NCBI GenBank assembly: GCA_020073005.1
Contig: JAIQFX010000022.1
Location: 1 to 64,000 of the forward strand
Length of the DNA stretch: 64,000 nucleotides
Direction: 5' to 3'
Source of the DNA: Terriglobia bacterium
Lineage (GTDB): Bacteria > Acidobacteriota > Vicinamibacteria > Vicinamibacterales > CAVVIG01
Shown here: in pieces, positions 45,699 through 53,820 of the stretch
Layout: each line of letters begins with the position of its first letter
Numbering within the stretch: the first letter of the stretch is position 1
Made by a program: the position numbers and the translations under genes
Notes under the pieces: generated by a model
What the model saw: only the letters and a program-made list of their open reading frames with translations
Told to the model about the DNA's origin: nothing
The model's database searches: none

Positions 45699-47342
45699 AT
45701 GCGAACACCGAAGCTCGGCCTGCTGGTCGTCTGCGTCGCCGCGGTGCTCGCCGCGCACGCCGCGCCGCGGGTACGCGCACAGTCCCGGCCACTGGCGATC
45801 ACCGCGACGTCCAACGCCGACCTCCGGACCTGGGATTCCGCGGTCGATCGGCTCAAGCGCGACGGCGCCCTGCGCGCGCGCGCGACGAGCGAGGACCTGC
45901 TCCTGCCCGGCCGCGTCCACGAGCGTCTCGATCAATACGTCGGCGGCGTGCGCGTCTTCGGCGGCGATCTCGTCCGCCAGACCGAGAACGGACTCACGGT
46001 GTCGATCTTCGGCACGATGTATCCGGACGTCGCGGTCGACGGCGCCGCGGCGATGCCGCCCGAGGACGCGCGCGCGATCGTCGAGGGGCTGAGCGGCGCC
46101 GAACTGGGCGACACGCGCCGCCCCGAGCTGCTCATCCTGCCCGACGAGGCCGGCGGCGCGCGGCTCGTGTACCGGCTGAAGGCCTTCACGCTCGAGAACG
46201 CCATCGACTACTTCATCGACGCCTCGACGGGCGCGGTCGTGCTCGAGCTCGGCGCGGCCGAGCGGCAGTCAGTGTCGTCACTCGGCGTGGGCAGAGGCGT
46301 CCTCGGCGACGACAAGAAAGTCAGCGTGGCGAGCCTGGGCGGCAACTTCGTCGCCGTCGACCTGCTGCGCCCGCCGTCGATCCGCACCTACGACATGCGC
46401 GCCAATCTCTCCCGGACCATCGATTTCCTGAACGGCGTCGTCGGCCTGACGGCGTCCGACTTCGCGCTCAGCGCGACGACGACGTGGAGCGATCCGGTGG
46501 CGGTCGACGCGCAGGCCTACGTAGGCCAGGTGTACGACTTCTACTTCAAGCGCTTCGGCCGGCGCGGGCTCGACAACAAGAACCTCGCGTTGATCAACAT
46601 CATTCACCCGGTCAGGCGCGACGACGTGTACACGGCGTCGGACGACATCATCGGCAACTTCTACCTGAACGCGTTCTACGCGGGCAACGGCGTCATGGTG
46701 TACGGCGAGGGACTCCCGGCCGGCCTGACGCTGGGCGGCCAGCGGTGGAACTACTTCGCCGGCGGGCTCGACATCATCGGGCACGAGCTGACGCACGGCG
46801 TGACCGAGTTCTCGTCCGGGCTGATCTACCGGAACCAGTCCGGCGCGCTGAACGAAGCGTTCTCGGACATCATGGGCACGGCGACGGAGTTCTTCGACCA
46901 GCCGATCGGCGACGGTCCGATGAAAGCCGAGTACCTGATGGGCGAGGACGTGGTGACGCCGGGCGGCATTCGGTCGCTGGCCAACCCGGGGCAGTTCGGC
47001 AATCCGGATCACTTCAGCAAGTTCGTCACCGCTCCCGCCGACGCGGCCCACGACTACGGCGCCGTCCACACGAACATGACTATCGCGACGCACGCGTACT
47101 ACCTCGCCATCGAGGGCGGCGCCGATCGCACGTCCGGCCTGAGCGTGCAGGGCGTGGGCACCGCGAACCGCGATCAGATCGAAAAGGTCTTCTACCGCGG
47201 ATTCACGCAGCTCCTGCCGTCGAACGCGACGTTCTCCGTGGCGCGCGCCGCGACGATTCAGGCGGCGCGGGATCTGTACGGCGCGGGCAGCGCGCCGGAA
47301 CGGGCTGTGACGCAGGCCTGGACCGCCGTGGGGGTGCAGTGA
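45699..47342 (+). CDS. thermolysin-family (M4) neutral metalloprotease
   Basis: 547 residues. Signal peptide about 1-28, then an FTP-type propeptide (about 35-190), then the peptidase. Zinc site HELTH at 362-366 with the second Glu at 386 (GALNEAFSDIMG) and the C-terminal His region GAVHTNMTIATHAYYLAIEGG. The propeptide would be removed after export. No C-terminal PPC or sorting domain is seen. It is co-translated with the beta-barrel gene by TGATG. Start ATG 45699 is chosen for the signal peptide. Confidence 0.92.
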   Translation: MRTPKLGLLVVCVAAVLAAHAAPRVRAQSRPLAITATSNADLRTWDSAVDRLKRDGALRARATSEDLLLPGRVHERLDQYVGGVRVFGGDLVRQTENGLTVSIFGTMYPDVAVDGAAAMPPEDARAIVEGLSGAELGDTRRPELLILPDEAGGARLVYRLKAFTLENAIDYFIDASTGAVVLELGAAERQSVSSLGVGRGVLGDDKKVSVASLGGNFVAVDLLRPPSIRTYDMRANLSRTIDFLNGVVGLTASDFALSATTTWSDPVAVDAQAYVGQVYDFYFKRFGRRGLDNKNLALINIIHPVRRDDVYTASDDIIGNFYLNAFYAGNGVMVYGEGLPAGLTLGGQRWNYFAGGLDIIGHELTHGVTEFSSGLIYRNQSGALNEAFSDIMGTATEFFDQPIGDGPMKAEYLMGEDVVTPGGIRSLANPGQFGNPDHFSKFVTAPADAAHDYGAVHTNMTIATHAYYLAIEGGADRTSGLSVQGVGTANRDQIEKVFYRGFTQLLPSNATFSVARAATIQAARDLYGAGSAPERAVTQAWTAVGVQ

Positions 47343-48100
47343 TGAGGCTCGCGCCTTCCTGCCTTCCTGCCCTCCTGCCTTCCGTCCTTCTGGTGATGCT
47401 TGTGCCTTCGCACGCGGCCGCGCAGGACAACTGGGATGGACGCTTCCGGATCAGCGCCAGCGGCGGCGATCAGATCAGCCGCGACACCATCGCGCAGGCG
47501 TTCACGGTCCAGAAGAACCTCGAGGCCGCGCCCGTCACCTTTGATGTCGACCATAAACAGATCTATTGGTTCGACGGAAGCATCGTCGCGCGCCTCCGCG
47601 GGCGCTGGGGCGTCGGCGCCACGGTGTCGGTCGCGACGCGCGACAACGACGGACACGTCGGCGCCAGCATTCCGCATCCGTTCTTCTTCAATCAGCCGCG
47701 CCCCATCGGCGGGACGATTGGCGCGAGGCGGACCGAGGTCGCCGTCCACCTCGATGCGGTGTATCGGCTCGCCGCGCGAGGCCGGCTCGATCTGTCGGTG
47801 TCGGGCGGCGCGTCCATCTTCAACGCGCGCGAGACGCTGGTCACCGACGTCGCGTACACCGACGCGTATCCGTTCGACACGGCGACCTTCGCGTCGGCGG
47901 CGACGACGCGGTCGACGACGACGTCCGGCGGATTCAACGTCGGCGCGGACCTGACGTGGAAGCGGTGGCGACGTGTGGGATTGGGCGCGCTCGTGCGGTT
48001 CGCGCACGCGTCGGCGACGTTCAGCGCCAGCGCGAACAACACCGTCACGGGCGATGTCGGCGGTCTGCAGGCCGGCGGCGGCCTGCGATTCGCGTTTTAG
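47342..48100 (+). CDS. outer-membrane beta-barrel-like protein
   Basis: 252 residues. Signal peptide about 1-28 (cut near SHAAA), coded by a run of CCTTCCTG-type octamers. The rest alternates short amphipathic strands ending in a terminal Phe (GLRFAF), as in small outer-membrane barrels: VARLRGRWGVGATVSVATRD, AVYRLAARGRLDLSVSGGAS and GFNVGADLTWKRW. No pore function can be told. It overlaps the protease stop by one base and may help its export or just share its regulation. Confidence 0.7.
   Translation: MRLAPSCLPALLPSVLLVMLVPSHAAAQDNWDGRFRISASGGDQISRDTIAQAFTVQKNLEAAPVTFDVDHKQIYWFDGSIVARLRGRWGVGATVSVATRDNDGHVGASIPHPFFFNQPRPIGGTIGARRTEVAVHLDAVYRLAARGRLDLSVSGGASIFNARETLVTDVAYTDAYPFDTATFASAATTRSTTTSGGFNVGADLTWKRWRRVGLGALVRFAHASATFSASANNTVTGDVGGLQAGGGLRFAF
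47354..47385 (+). repeat. tandem octamers within a signal-peptide coding region
   Basis: CCTTCCTG, CCTTCCTG, CCCTCCTG and CCTTCCGT stand in tandem. They encode the Leu/Pro/Ser core of the signal peptide of the beta-barrel protein. Unlike the other arrays of the window the unit is eight, not seven, so it is listed separately and with little weight. Confidence 0.45.
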
Positions 48101-48101
48101 C

Positions 48102-48147
48102 AAGGGGACGGGAGTCGGATGGCGCGCAAACCGACTCCCGTCCCCTT
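48102..48147. repeat. REP-like palindrome, copy 1
   Basis: A perfect 17-bp inverted repeat, left arm AAGGGGACGGGAGTCGG at 48102-48118 and right arm at 48131-48147, separated by 12 bases. It fills the whole gap between the stop of the beta-barrel gene (48100) and the ATG of the MGMT-domain gene (48149). Transcribed, it would fold into a very stable hairpin covering the ribosome site. Confidence 0.9.
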
Positions 48148-48148
48148 T

Positions 48149-48436
48149 ATGGCCCGCGTGCTGTCCGTCGTCCGGCGGATTCCGCCCGGGCGCGTGGCGA
48201 CCTACGGCGACGTCGCGGCGCTCGCGGGACGGCCGCGGGCGGCTCGCGCCGTCGGCAACATCATGCGCGGCTGCCGGCGTCCGGATGTGCCGTGCCATCG
48301 CGTCATCGCCGCGGGCGGCCGCCTCGGCGGCTACGGCGGGCGTGAAATGCTGAAACGATCGCTGCTCGCCGCCGAAGGCGTGATCGTCTCCGGCCAGCGC
48401 GTCCGCGAACTCGAGCGCGTGCGATGGGACCCGTGA
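48149..48436 (+). CDS. MGMT-domain protein (O6-alkylguanine repair type)
   Basis: 95 residues from ATG 48149; a frame from 48119 would start inside the hairpin loop and is not favoured. The domain is the DNA-binding half of methylated-DNA-protein cysteine methyltransferase: VVRRIPPGRVATYGDVAALAG, the recognition helix RAARAVGNIMRGC and the active-site PCHRVI with Cys49. Since the Cys is present it may accept an alkyl group, unlike alkyltransferase-like proteins with Trp in that place. It lacks the N-terminal domain of Ada/Ogt. It follows a REP-like hairpin. Confidence 0.88.
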   Translation: MARVLSVVRRIPPGRVATYGDVAALAGRPRAARAVGNIMRGCRRPDVPCHRVIAAGGRLGGYGGREMLKRSLLAAEGVIVSGQRVRELERVRWDP

Positions 48437-48461
48437 ACTCCGATTTCTCGTCTGTGCCCAC

Positions 48462-49097
48462 GTGACCGCACCCCGGCAACCCCGCCCGATCCCCTTCCCG
48501 TCTAAAGATGTGCGAGTGGGCACTGAGAGGGGACGGGAGTCGGCGAGCGACGTGCAGAACCGACTCCCGTCCCCTCCCGATCTGGTCGCCCGGTGTCAGG
48601 CCGGCGACGTCGAGGCGTTCGAGACGCTGTACCGGCGCCACGCGTCCCGGATCTACACGCTGGCGTGCCGGATGGCCGGCTCGCCCGAGGACGGCGAGGA
48701 CCTGCTGCAGGAGATCTTCCTGCAGGCCTACCGTAAGCTCGACAGTTTCAAGGGCGACGCGGCGATTGGCACGTGGCTCTACCGGCTGGCGCTCAATCAC
48801 TGTCTCGACTATGTCCGCGGGCGGCAGGCGAAGATGAAGAAGCAGACCGAGACCCTCGACGCCGACCGTTCCTTCGAGCCCGCCGCGCGGCGCGACACGC
48901 CGATCGCGAGGCTGGATCTGGAACGCGCGATCGCGAGGTTGCCGGAGGGATGCCGCGAGGCATTCGTTCTGCACGACGTCGAAGGATTCGATCACAAAGA
49001 GGTGGGGAATCTTCTGGGGATCGCCGAGGGCACGTCGAAGTCGCAGGTGTTCAAGGCGCGGCTGAAGCTGCGCACGCTCCCGCGCGGGGACATGTAG
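48462..49097 (+). CDS. ECF-type RNA polymerase sigma factor
   Basis: 211 residues with GTG start at 48462. Region 2 lies at about 45-120 (FETLYRRHASRIYTLACRM, DLLQEIFLQAYRKL, GTWLYRLALNHCLDYVR) and region 4 at about 150-205 (ARLPEGCREAFVLHDVEGFDHKEVGNLLGI, SQVFKARLKLR, read in pieces). The N-terminal 40 residues include 16 coded by a REP-like palindrome, so a GTG at 48552, in the loop of that hairpin, may be the true start. It is followed 31 bp downstream by its probable anti-sigma factor. Confidence 0.9.
   Translation: MTAPRQPRPIPFPSKDVRVGTERGRESASDVQNRLPSPPDLVARCQAGDVEAFETLYRRHASRIYTLACRMAGSPEDGEDLLQEIFLQAYRKLDSFKGDAAIGTWLYRLALNHCLDYVRGRQAKMKKQTETLDADRSFEPAARRDTPIARLDLERAIARLPEGCREAFVLHDVEGFDHKEVGNLLGIAEGTSKSQVFKARLKLRTLPRGDM
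48528..48575. repeat. REP-like palindrome, copy 2 (inside a gene start)
   Basis: A perfect 16-bp inverted repeat, left arm AGGGGACGGGAGTCGG at 48528-48543 and right arm at 48560-48575, with a 16-base loop. It lies at codons 23-38 of the sigma-factor frame, or just at the start if GTG 48552 is used. Confidence 0.88.
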
Positions 49098-49128
49098 CGC
49101 GAGCCTTTCAGGCGAGCGACGGTTGTTT

Positions 49129-49893
49129 ATGCATCCGAACGAAACGACCATCCACGACTACGTCGATGACGCGCTCGACGCGGGCGCGCGAGCCGAGGTG
49201 GACCGCCACCTCGAGACGTGCCCGGCGTGCCGGCTCCTCGTCGATGATCTGCGCGAGTTGCGCCACGTGGCAGGCTCGCTGGATCTTCGCGAGCCTCCGG
49301 CGCGCGCGTGGTCGCGGATCGAGCGCGCGATCCGTCTGGAGCCGAAAGACACTCGACTGCAGGGCGCGCGGTTCGGCGAATCGAGACGCGCGCGGTTCGC
49401 GTCGATGGGCGGAGCGCGCTACGCCTGGCTGGCGGCCGCGGCCGCGCTCGTCATCGCGACCGGCGTCGGCCTCCGGTTCTACACGACCCATCGTCCCGAT
49501 ACGGCCGCCGTCTCAACGACGGACGGCACCGCGCCCGCCGTCGCAAGCGCGGCGGCCCAGTCCATCGAAGCCGAGCTTCGCGAGGCCGAGTCGCACTACG
49601 AGAAGGCGATCAAGGGCCTCGAGCAGATCACGAGCAGCGAGCAGAACACGCTCGATCCCGGCACGGCGGCGACGCTGCAGAAGAATCTCGCCGTGATCGA
49701 TCAGGCCATCAGCGAGAGCCGGGCCGCGCTGCACGCGCAGCCGGACAGCGAGCCCGCGCAGCAGAGTCTGCTCGACAGCTTCAAGACGAAGATCGCGCTG
49801 CTGCAGGACACGGTGGCGCTCATCAACGAAATGCGCAAGGGGAACGAGGCCGGAGCGGCGCGGATCGTCTCCGGGCTCAAGCCAAAGGGTTAA
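49129..49893 (+). CDS. anti-sigma factor with zinc-finger (HCC) domain
   Basis: 254 residues from ATG 49129. The N-terminal zinc-finger anti-sigma domain carries His27-x3-Cys31-x2-Cys34 (VDRHLETCPACR), preceded by a helix. One membrane segment at about 101-121 and a periplasmic part rich in Glu/Gln helix (a coiled coil, about 145-245; KNLAVIDQAISESRAAL). It should hold the ECF sigma factor of the gene before it until a membrane signal arrives. The unusually long coiled-coil tail might be the sensor. The downstream DUF4097 gene follows after 5 bp. Confidence 0.85.
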   Translation: MHPNETTIHDYVDDALDAGARAEVDRHLETCPACRLLVDDLRELRHVAGSLDLREPPARAWSRIERAIRLEPKDTRLQGARFGESRRARFASMGGARYAWLAAAAALVIATGVGLRFYTTHRPDTAAVSTTDGTAPAVASAAAQSIEAELREAESHYEKAIKGLEQITSSEQNTLDPGTAATLQKNLAVIDQAISESRAALHAQPDSEPAQQSLLDSFKTKIALLQDTVALINEMRKGNEAGAARIVSGLKPKG

Positions 49894-49898
49894 CTGAC

Positions 49899-50954
49899 AT
49901 GCGATCGACAGTTTCATTCGTAGTCGCGGGATTCATCGCGGCGGCCGCGCCGGCCTGGGCGCAGAGCCAGCCGGGACCGCGGATCGTCGTCGGGGGACGG
50001 GTCTCGGGAGGCGTGGTCGCCGAGACCCGTCCCCCTTCTGCGCGCGCGTACCAGGGACGCAACAGCGGTCCCGAGCAGACCGAGCGGTTCTCCCGCAAGG
50101 TGAAGATCGGGCGTGACGGCCGCGTCAGCCTCGCCAACATCGCCGGCGACATCGTCGTCACGGGCGGATCGGGCGACGAGGTGTCGATCGAGGCCGTGAA
50201 GCGCACGCGCGGCGATCGCGGCGAGTTGGCGAGCGTGCACATCGACGTCGCCGAGCGCGGCAGCCGCGTCGAAGTGCAGACGACGCACACGCTGAGACGC
50301 GATCGGGTGTCGGTGGATTACACCGTGTCCGTCCCCAACTCGGCCTCTCTCGAGGTGCATTCCATCTCCGGCACCATCAAGGTCACCGGCGTGCGCGGAA
50401 CGGTGCGCGCCGAGACGATCAGCGGCGACGTCACGGTGTCCGACACGCCGAAGCTCGAAGCGGCGAAGAGCACATCCGGCAACGTGTCGATCGCGGGGGT
50501 GTCGGTGGAGGGCGACCTGGTCGCCGGCAGCGTGAGCGGGAGCGTGACGGCCCGGAACGTCAAGGCGCACGGACTCGAACTCGGGTCGGTGAGCGGCGGC
50601 ATCACGGTCACCGACGCGATGTGCGACCGGCTCGGCGCCAAGTCCGTCAGCGGCAGCATCGAGTACGCCGGCACGATCAGCAAGACGGGCCGCTACGAGA
50701 TCAACACGCACTCGGGCACCGTGCGGCTGACGCTGGCGAACCCGCCGGGATTCGAGCTGAACGCGAACAGCTTCAGCGGGTCCGTGCGATCGGACTTTCC
50801 GATGACGATTGGCGGCACGGCCGACCGCAACACCCGCGATCGCAGCGGCCGGCGGATCATGAACAACCGGTCGATGCGCGCGACCTACGGCGACGGCAGC
50901 GCGACGCTGACCATCCGCACGTTCAGCGGCGATATCGTAATAGCGAAGAAGTAA
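49899..50954 (+). CDS. DUF4097-family exported beta-helix protein
   Basis: 351 residues. Signal peptide about 1-21. Repeated short strands spaced at about 20 residues (GTIKVTGVRGTVRAETISGDVTVSD, AGSVSGSVTARNVKAHGLELGSVSGGITV, read in pieces) make a right-handed beta-helix like the DUF4097 cell-surface proteins. This family often stands behind sigma/anti-sigma pairs. Codons 32-46 are the variant REP palindrome (49992-50035), coding VVGGRVSGGVVAETRPP. The function is unknown; a periplasmic or surface adhesion or structural role is reasonable. It ends at the heptamer hairpin. Confidence 0.8.
   Translation: MRSTVSFVVAGFIAAAAPAWAQSQPGPRIVVGGRVSGGVVAETRPPSARAYQGRNSGPEQTERFSRKVKIGRDGRVSLANIAGDIVVTGGSGDEVSIEAVKRTRGDRGELASVHIDVAERGSRVEVQTTHTLRRDRVSVDYTVSVPNSASLEVHSISGTIKVTGVRGTVRAETISGDVTVSDTPKLEAAKSTSGNVSIAGVSVEGDLVAGSVSGSVTARNVKAHGLELGSVSGGITVTDAMCDRLGAKSVSGSIEYAGTISKTGRYEINTHSGTVRLTLANPPGFELNANSFSGSVRSDFPMTIGGTADRNTRDRSGRRIMNNRSMRATYGDGSATLTIRTFSGDIVIAKK
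49992..50035. repeat. REP-like palindrome, variant copy 4 (inside a gene)
   Basis: A perfect 16-bp inverted repeat, left arm GGGGGACGGGTCTCGG at 49992-50007 and right arm at 50020-50035, 12-base loop. Compared with copies 1-3 the central bases AGTC are replaced by TCTC and the opposite arm has changed to match, so the hairpin has been kept while the sequence drifted. It lies within the DUF4097 coding frame. Confidence 0.85.
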
Positions 50955-51044
50955 GAAAGAAGAAGGAAGAAGGCAGAAGGCAGAAGGGAACTTCCGAACT
51001 TCACTCTTGCCTTCTGCCTTCTGCCTTCTGCCTTCTTCTTTCTA
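50952..51044. terminator. bidirectional terminator made of inverted heptamers
   Basis: Four AGAAGGN heptamers (50961-50988) face four GCCTTCT heptamers (51009-51036), with A/G- and T/C-rich extensions on both sides, so the two arms of about 36 bases pair almost fully around a 20-base loop. It lies exactly between two convergent genes, ending DUF4097 (stop 50954) and rng (stop 51042). It should stop transcripts from both sides. Confidence 0.75.
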
Positions 51045-52583
51045 GACTGCCATGACATCAAACTGCTCGTGGTGCAGCTGGACGTCGGGCTTGATCGTGA
51101 CGTCCTTGCCGATTGACTGCTTGAGATCCTTCAACACGTCCCGCTCTTCTTCCTTCAGGGCGCGCGCGATGTCCGGGTTCACGCGCAGCAGCAGCCGGTG
51201 CCCGTTCAGATCCGCGCCGATCTTCCGCACCTCGCTGAGGATCTCGTAGCAGATCGTCGAGCTCGACTTGATGACGCCGCTGCCTGAGCAGTACGGGCAC
51301 GGCTCGGTCAGCACGCGCTCCAGGCTCTGCTTGACGCGCTTGCGCGTGACGATGACGAGCCCGAAGTCCGACACTTGAAGGGCTTTCGACGGCGAGCGGT
51401 CCTTCCGCAGCTCCTGCTCGACGGCCTGATACACCTTCTGGCGGTTCTTCTTGTCCTCCATGTCGATGAGGTCGAGGACGATGATGCCGCCGAGATCGCG
51501 CAGCCGGATCTGCCGGACGATTTCCTTCACCGCTTCGAGGTTCGTCTTGACGATCGTGTCCTCGAGGCGCCCGGACGATTTCTTCCCGACGAAGCGCCCG
51601 GTGTTGACGTCGATCGCGACGAGCGCCTCGGTCTGATTGATGACGATCGATCCGCCCGATTTCAGCCACACCTTGCTCTTGAGCGCCTTGTCGATCTCGG
51701 CCTGGACGCCGTACTCCTCGAAGATCGGAAACGGCTTGGTGTACAGCTTCACCTTCGGCGCGAGGCTCGGCATGATGCGCTCGACGAGCTCGAGCACGCG
51801 CTGGTACTCCTGCGGGTTGTCGATGCGAATCGCCTGATAGTCCTCGGTGAGCAGATCGCGCAGCAGCCGGCTGACGATGCTCGGCTCCTGGAACAGGACG
51901 GCCGGTGCGCGGGACGACTCGGTGCGCTGGCGAATTTCGGTCCAGATCGTGTGGAACGCCTCGAGGTCGCTGACGATGTCTTCCTTCGGCCGCCCGCCGG
52001 CGGCCGTGCGGATGATGACGCCGCCCGTGAAGCCGTGCTTCTCGCGGAACTCGCGGACGATGCCGCGCAGCCGGCTCCGCTCCTCGCGCGCCTCGATCTT
52101 CCGCGACACGCCGATGTGATCGACGGTCGGCATGAACACCAGGAAGCGGCCGGGCATCGTCACGTGCGACGTCAGCCGCGCGCCTTTCGTGCCGAGCGGC
52201 TCCTTGACGACCTGCACGATGATCTCCTGGCCTTCCTTCAGGAGCTCTTCGATCTTCTGATGCGCGGCGCGCTCGCGCTCGCCGCGCGCGTCCTTCTTGC
52301 CCGACTCCTTCGGCTCGTCCTCATCGTCGCTGGCGAGCTTGTTGAACTCCTCGAGCGTGTCGATGACCTCGGCGACGTAGAGAAACCCGTCGCGCTCGAG
52401 CCCGATGTCGATGAAGGAGGACTGCATGCCGGGGAGGACTTTCGAGACCCGGCCCTTGTAGACGTTGCCGACGACGCCGCGATGCCGCTCGCGCTCGACG
52501 AAGACCTCGGCGACGAGATCGTCCTCGAGGATGGCCACCATCGTCTCGTGGCCGTTGGCCGAGACGATCATTTCCTTGGTCAT
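51042..52583 (-). CDS. rng: ribonuclease G/E family endoribonuclease
   Basis: 513 residues. It begins with an S1 domain split by a charged insertion (about 35-130; GVVGNVYKGRVSKVLPGMQSSFIDIG), then the RNase H-like core. Catalytic Asp residues lie in VAIDVNTGRFVGKK and VLDLIDMED. The zinc link CPYC (in EPCPYCSGSG) joins the dimer as in RNase E/G. It processes rRNA 5' ends and degrades mRNA. A charged segment DDEDEPKESGKKDARGE within the S1 loop is unusual and probably disordered. It follows the rodA gene after a REP-like palindrome and ends the rod-shape cluster, as rng does in many genomes. Confidence 0.94.
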   Translation of the reverse strand: MTKEMIVSANGHETMVAILEDDLVAEVFVERERHRGVVGNVYKGRVSKVLPGMQSSFIDIGLERDGFLYVAEVIDTLEEFNKLASDDEDEPKESGKKDARGERERAAHQKIEELLKEGQEIIVQVVKEPLGTKGARLTSHVTMPGRFLVFMPTVDHIGVSRKIEAREERSRLRGIVREFREKHGFTGGVIIRTAAGGRPKEDIVSDLEAFHTIWTEIRQRTESSRAPAVLFQEPSIVSRLLRDLLTEDYQAIRIDNPQEYQRVLELVERIMPSLAPKVKLYTKPFPIFEEYGVQAEIDKALKSKVWLKSGGSIVINQTEALVAIDVNTGRFVGKKSSGRLEDTIVKTNLEAVKEIVRQIRLRDLGGIIVLDLIDMEDKKNRQKVYQAVEQELRKDRSPSKALQVSDFGLVIVTRKRVKQSLERVLTEPCPYCSGSGVIKSSSTICYEILSEVRKIGADLNGHRLLLRVNPDIARALKEEERDVLKDLKQSIGKDVTIKPDVQLHHEQFDVMAV

Positions 52584-52607
52584 TCACGAATCTCCTGAGC
52601 GCGAGCT

Positions 52608-52652
52608 AAGGGGACGGGAGTCGGAGAGCCAAACGCCGACTCCCGTCCCCTT
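52608..52652. repeat. REP-like palindrome, copy 3
   Basis: A perfect 17-bp inverted repeat, left arm AAGGGGACGGGAGTCGG at 52608-52624 and right arm at 52636-52652 with an 11-base loop. It stands between the rodA stop (52666) and the rng start (52583), 24 bp upstream of the rng ATG. The arms match copy 1 exactly. Confidence 0.9.
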
Positions 52653-52665
52653 GCACCGCGCTTCG

Positions 52666-53760
52666 TTAATTCGTGAATCTGCGCATGCGGACGTTCAGCA
52701 CCAGCCCGAAACCCGCGAGGGTCGCGATCATCGACGACCCTCCGTAGCTCATGAGCGGAAGCGTCAGCCCTTTGACGGGCGCCAGCCCTGCCGACATGGT
52801 GATGTTGTAGACCACCTGGAAGGTGAAGCTGGCGAGCACGCCGAGCACGAGGTACGAGCCGAGCCGATCCTTGGCCAGGCGTGCCGCCTCGAGCGCGCGC
52901 AGAATCACGAACAAATACAAGCCGAGCGCCACCAGGACGCCCGCGAACCCCTGTTCCTCGGCCAGCACCGAGAAAATGAAATCGTTGTGCGCCACGGGCA
53001 GGAAGCGCAGCTGTCCCTGCGTGCCCTGCTTGAATCCTTTGCCTGAAAGCCCGCCCGATCCGACGGTGATGCGCGCCTGAATCTGCTGGTAGCCGGCGCC
53101 CTTCGCGTCCTGCGACGGATCGAGAAACGTCGAGATTCTGGTCTTCTGATAATCCTTGAGCCCGAACCGCCACGCGACCGGTGCCGCGAGGACGAGACAC
53201 AGGCACAGCACGCCGAGCACGCGCATGCGCATGCCGGCCAGATACGCGACGGCGAGAAACACCGGCAGCAGCACGACGGCCGTGCCGAGATCGGGCTCCC
53301 GCGCGATGAGGAAGAGCGGAATCGCCGTCAGCAATCCGCCGATGCCGAGCTCCGCCCAGGCCGGCGCGCCGCGATTCTCGCCGTAGAACTTCGCCAGCAC
53401 GAGCGCGACGCCGAGCTTGGCGAACTCCGACGGCTGCAGGTTGAAGAACCGGAGCGGAATCCACCGGCGCGCGCCCATCTGCACCTTGCCGAAGAACATC
53501 ACGTACACGAGCACGGCCAGCAGGACGATATAGATAATGTGGGACTTGTCGGTGAACGTCCGGTAGTCGAACATCAGCATCAACGCCATTGCGCCGAGGC
53601 CGAGAAAGATGGCGTAGAGCTGCGTGAGGTGCATGTGCGACGACGCGCGCGTCGGATCGGCGGTCGTGCTGTAGATCATCACGACCCCGATCGTGCAGAG
53701 CGCGAGGACGGCGGCAAGCAGCGCCCAGTCGACGTGGTGATAGAGACGGCGTTCAAACAC
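52666..53760 (-). CDS. rodA: rod-shape determining SEDS glycosyltransferase RodA
   Basis: 364 residues, ten membrane segments. The SEDS pattern is clear: FFNLQPSEFAKLGVALVLAKF, ALIAREPDLGTAVVLLPV, the extracellular GSGGLSGKGFKQGTQGQLRFLPVAHNDFIFSVLAEEQG, and GLTLPLMSYGGSSMIATLAGFG (in pieces) at the C-terminus. It polymerises lipid II glycan strands together with the PBP2 encoded just upstream. The 5' end lies by a triple 14-mer array between the two genes. Confidence 0.95.
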   Translation of the reverse strand: MFERRLYHHVDWALLAAVLALCTIGVVMIYSTTADPTRASSHMHLTQLYAIFLGLGAMALMLMFDYRTFTDKSHIIYIVLLAVLVYVMFFGKVQMGARRWIPLRFFNLQPSEFAKLGVALVLAKFYGENRGAPAWAELGIGGLLTAIPLFLIAREPDLGTAVVLLPVFLAVAYLAGMRMRVLGVLCLCLVLAAPVAWRFGLKDYQKTRISTFLDPSQDAKGAGYQQIQARITVGSGGLSGKGFKQGTQGQLRFLPVAHNDFIFSVLAEEQGFAGVLVALGLYLFVILRALEAARLAKDRLGSYLVLGVLASFTFQVVYNITMSAGLAPVKGLTLPLMSYGGSSMIATLAGFGLVLNVRMRRFTN

Positions 53761-53764
53761 AGAT

Positions 53765-53820
53765 GGCTCTCAGCTATCGGCTCTCAGCTATCGGCTCTCA
53801 GCGGTCAGTTCTCAGTTCTG
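53765..53820 (-). repeat. tandem 14-mers (two heptamers each) between mrdA and rodA
   Basis: GGCTCTCAGCTATC occurs twice exactly and a third time with its last four bases changed (53765-53806), then AGTTCTC and AGTTCTG follow. The 14-mer is two heptamers, so the array belongs with the others of this window. Its last bases are the first codons after, or include, the mrdA stop. Confidence 0.8.
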
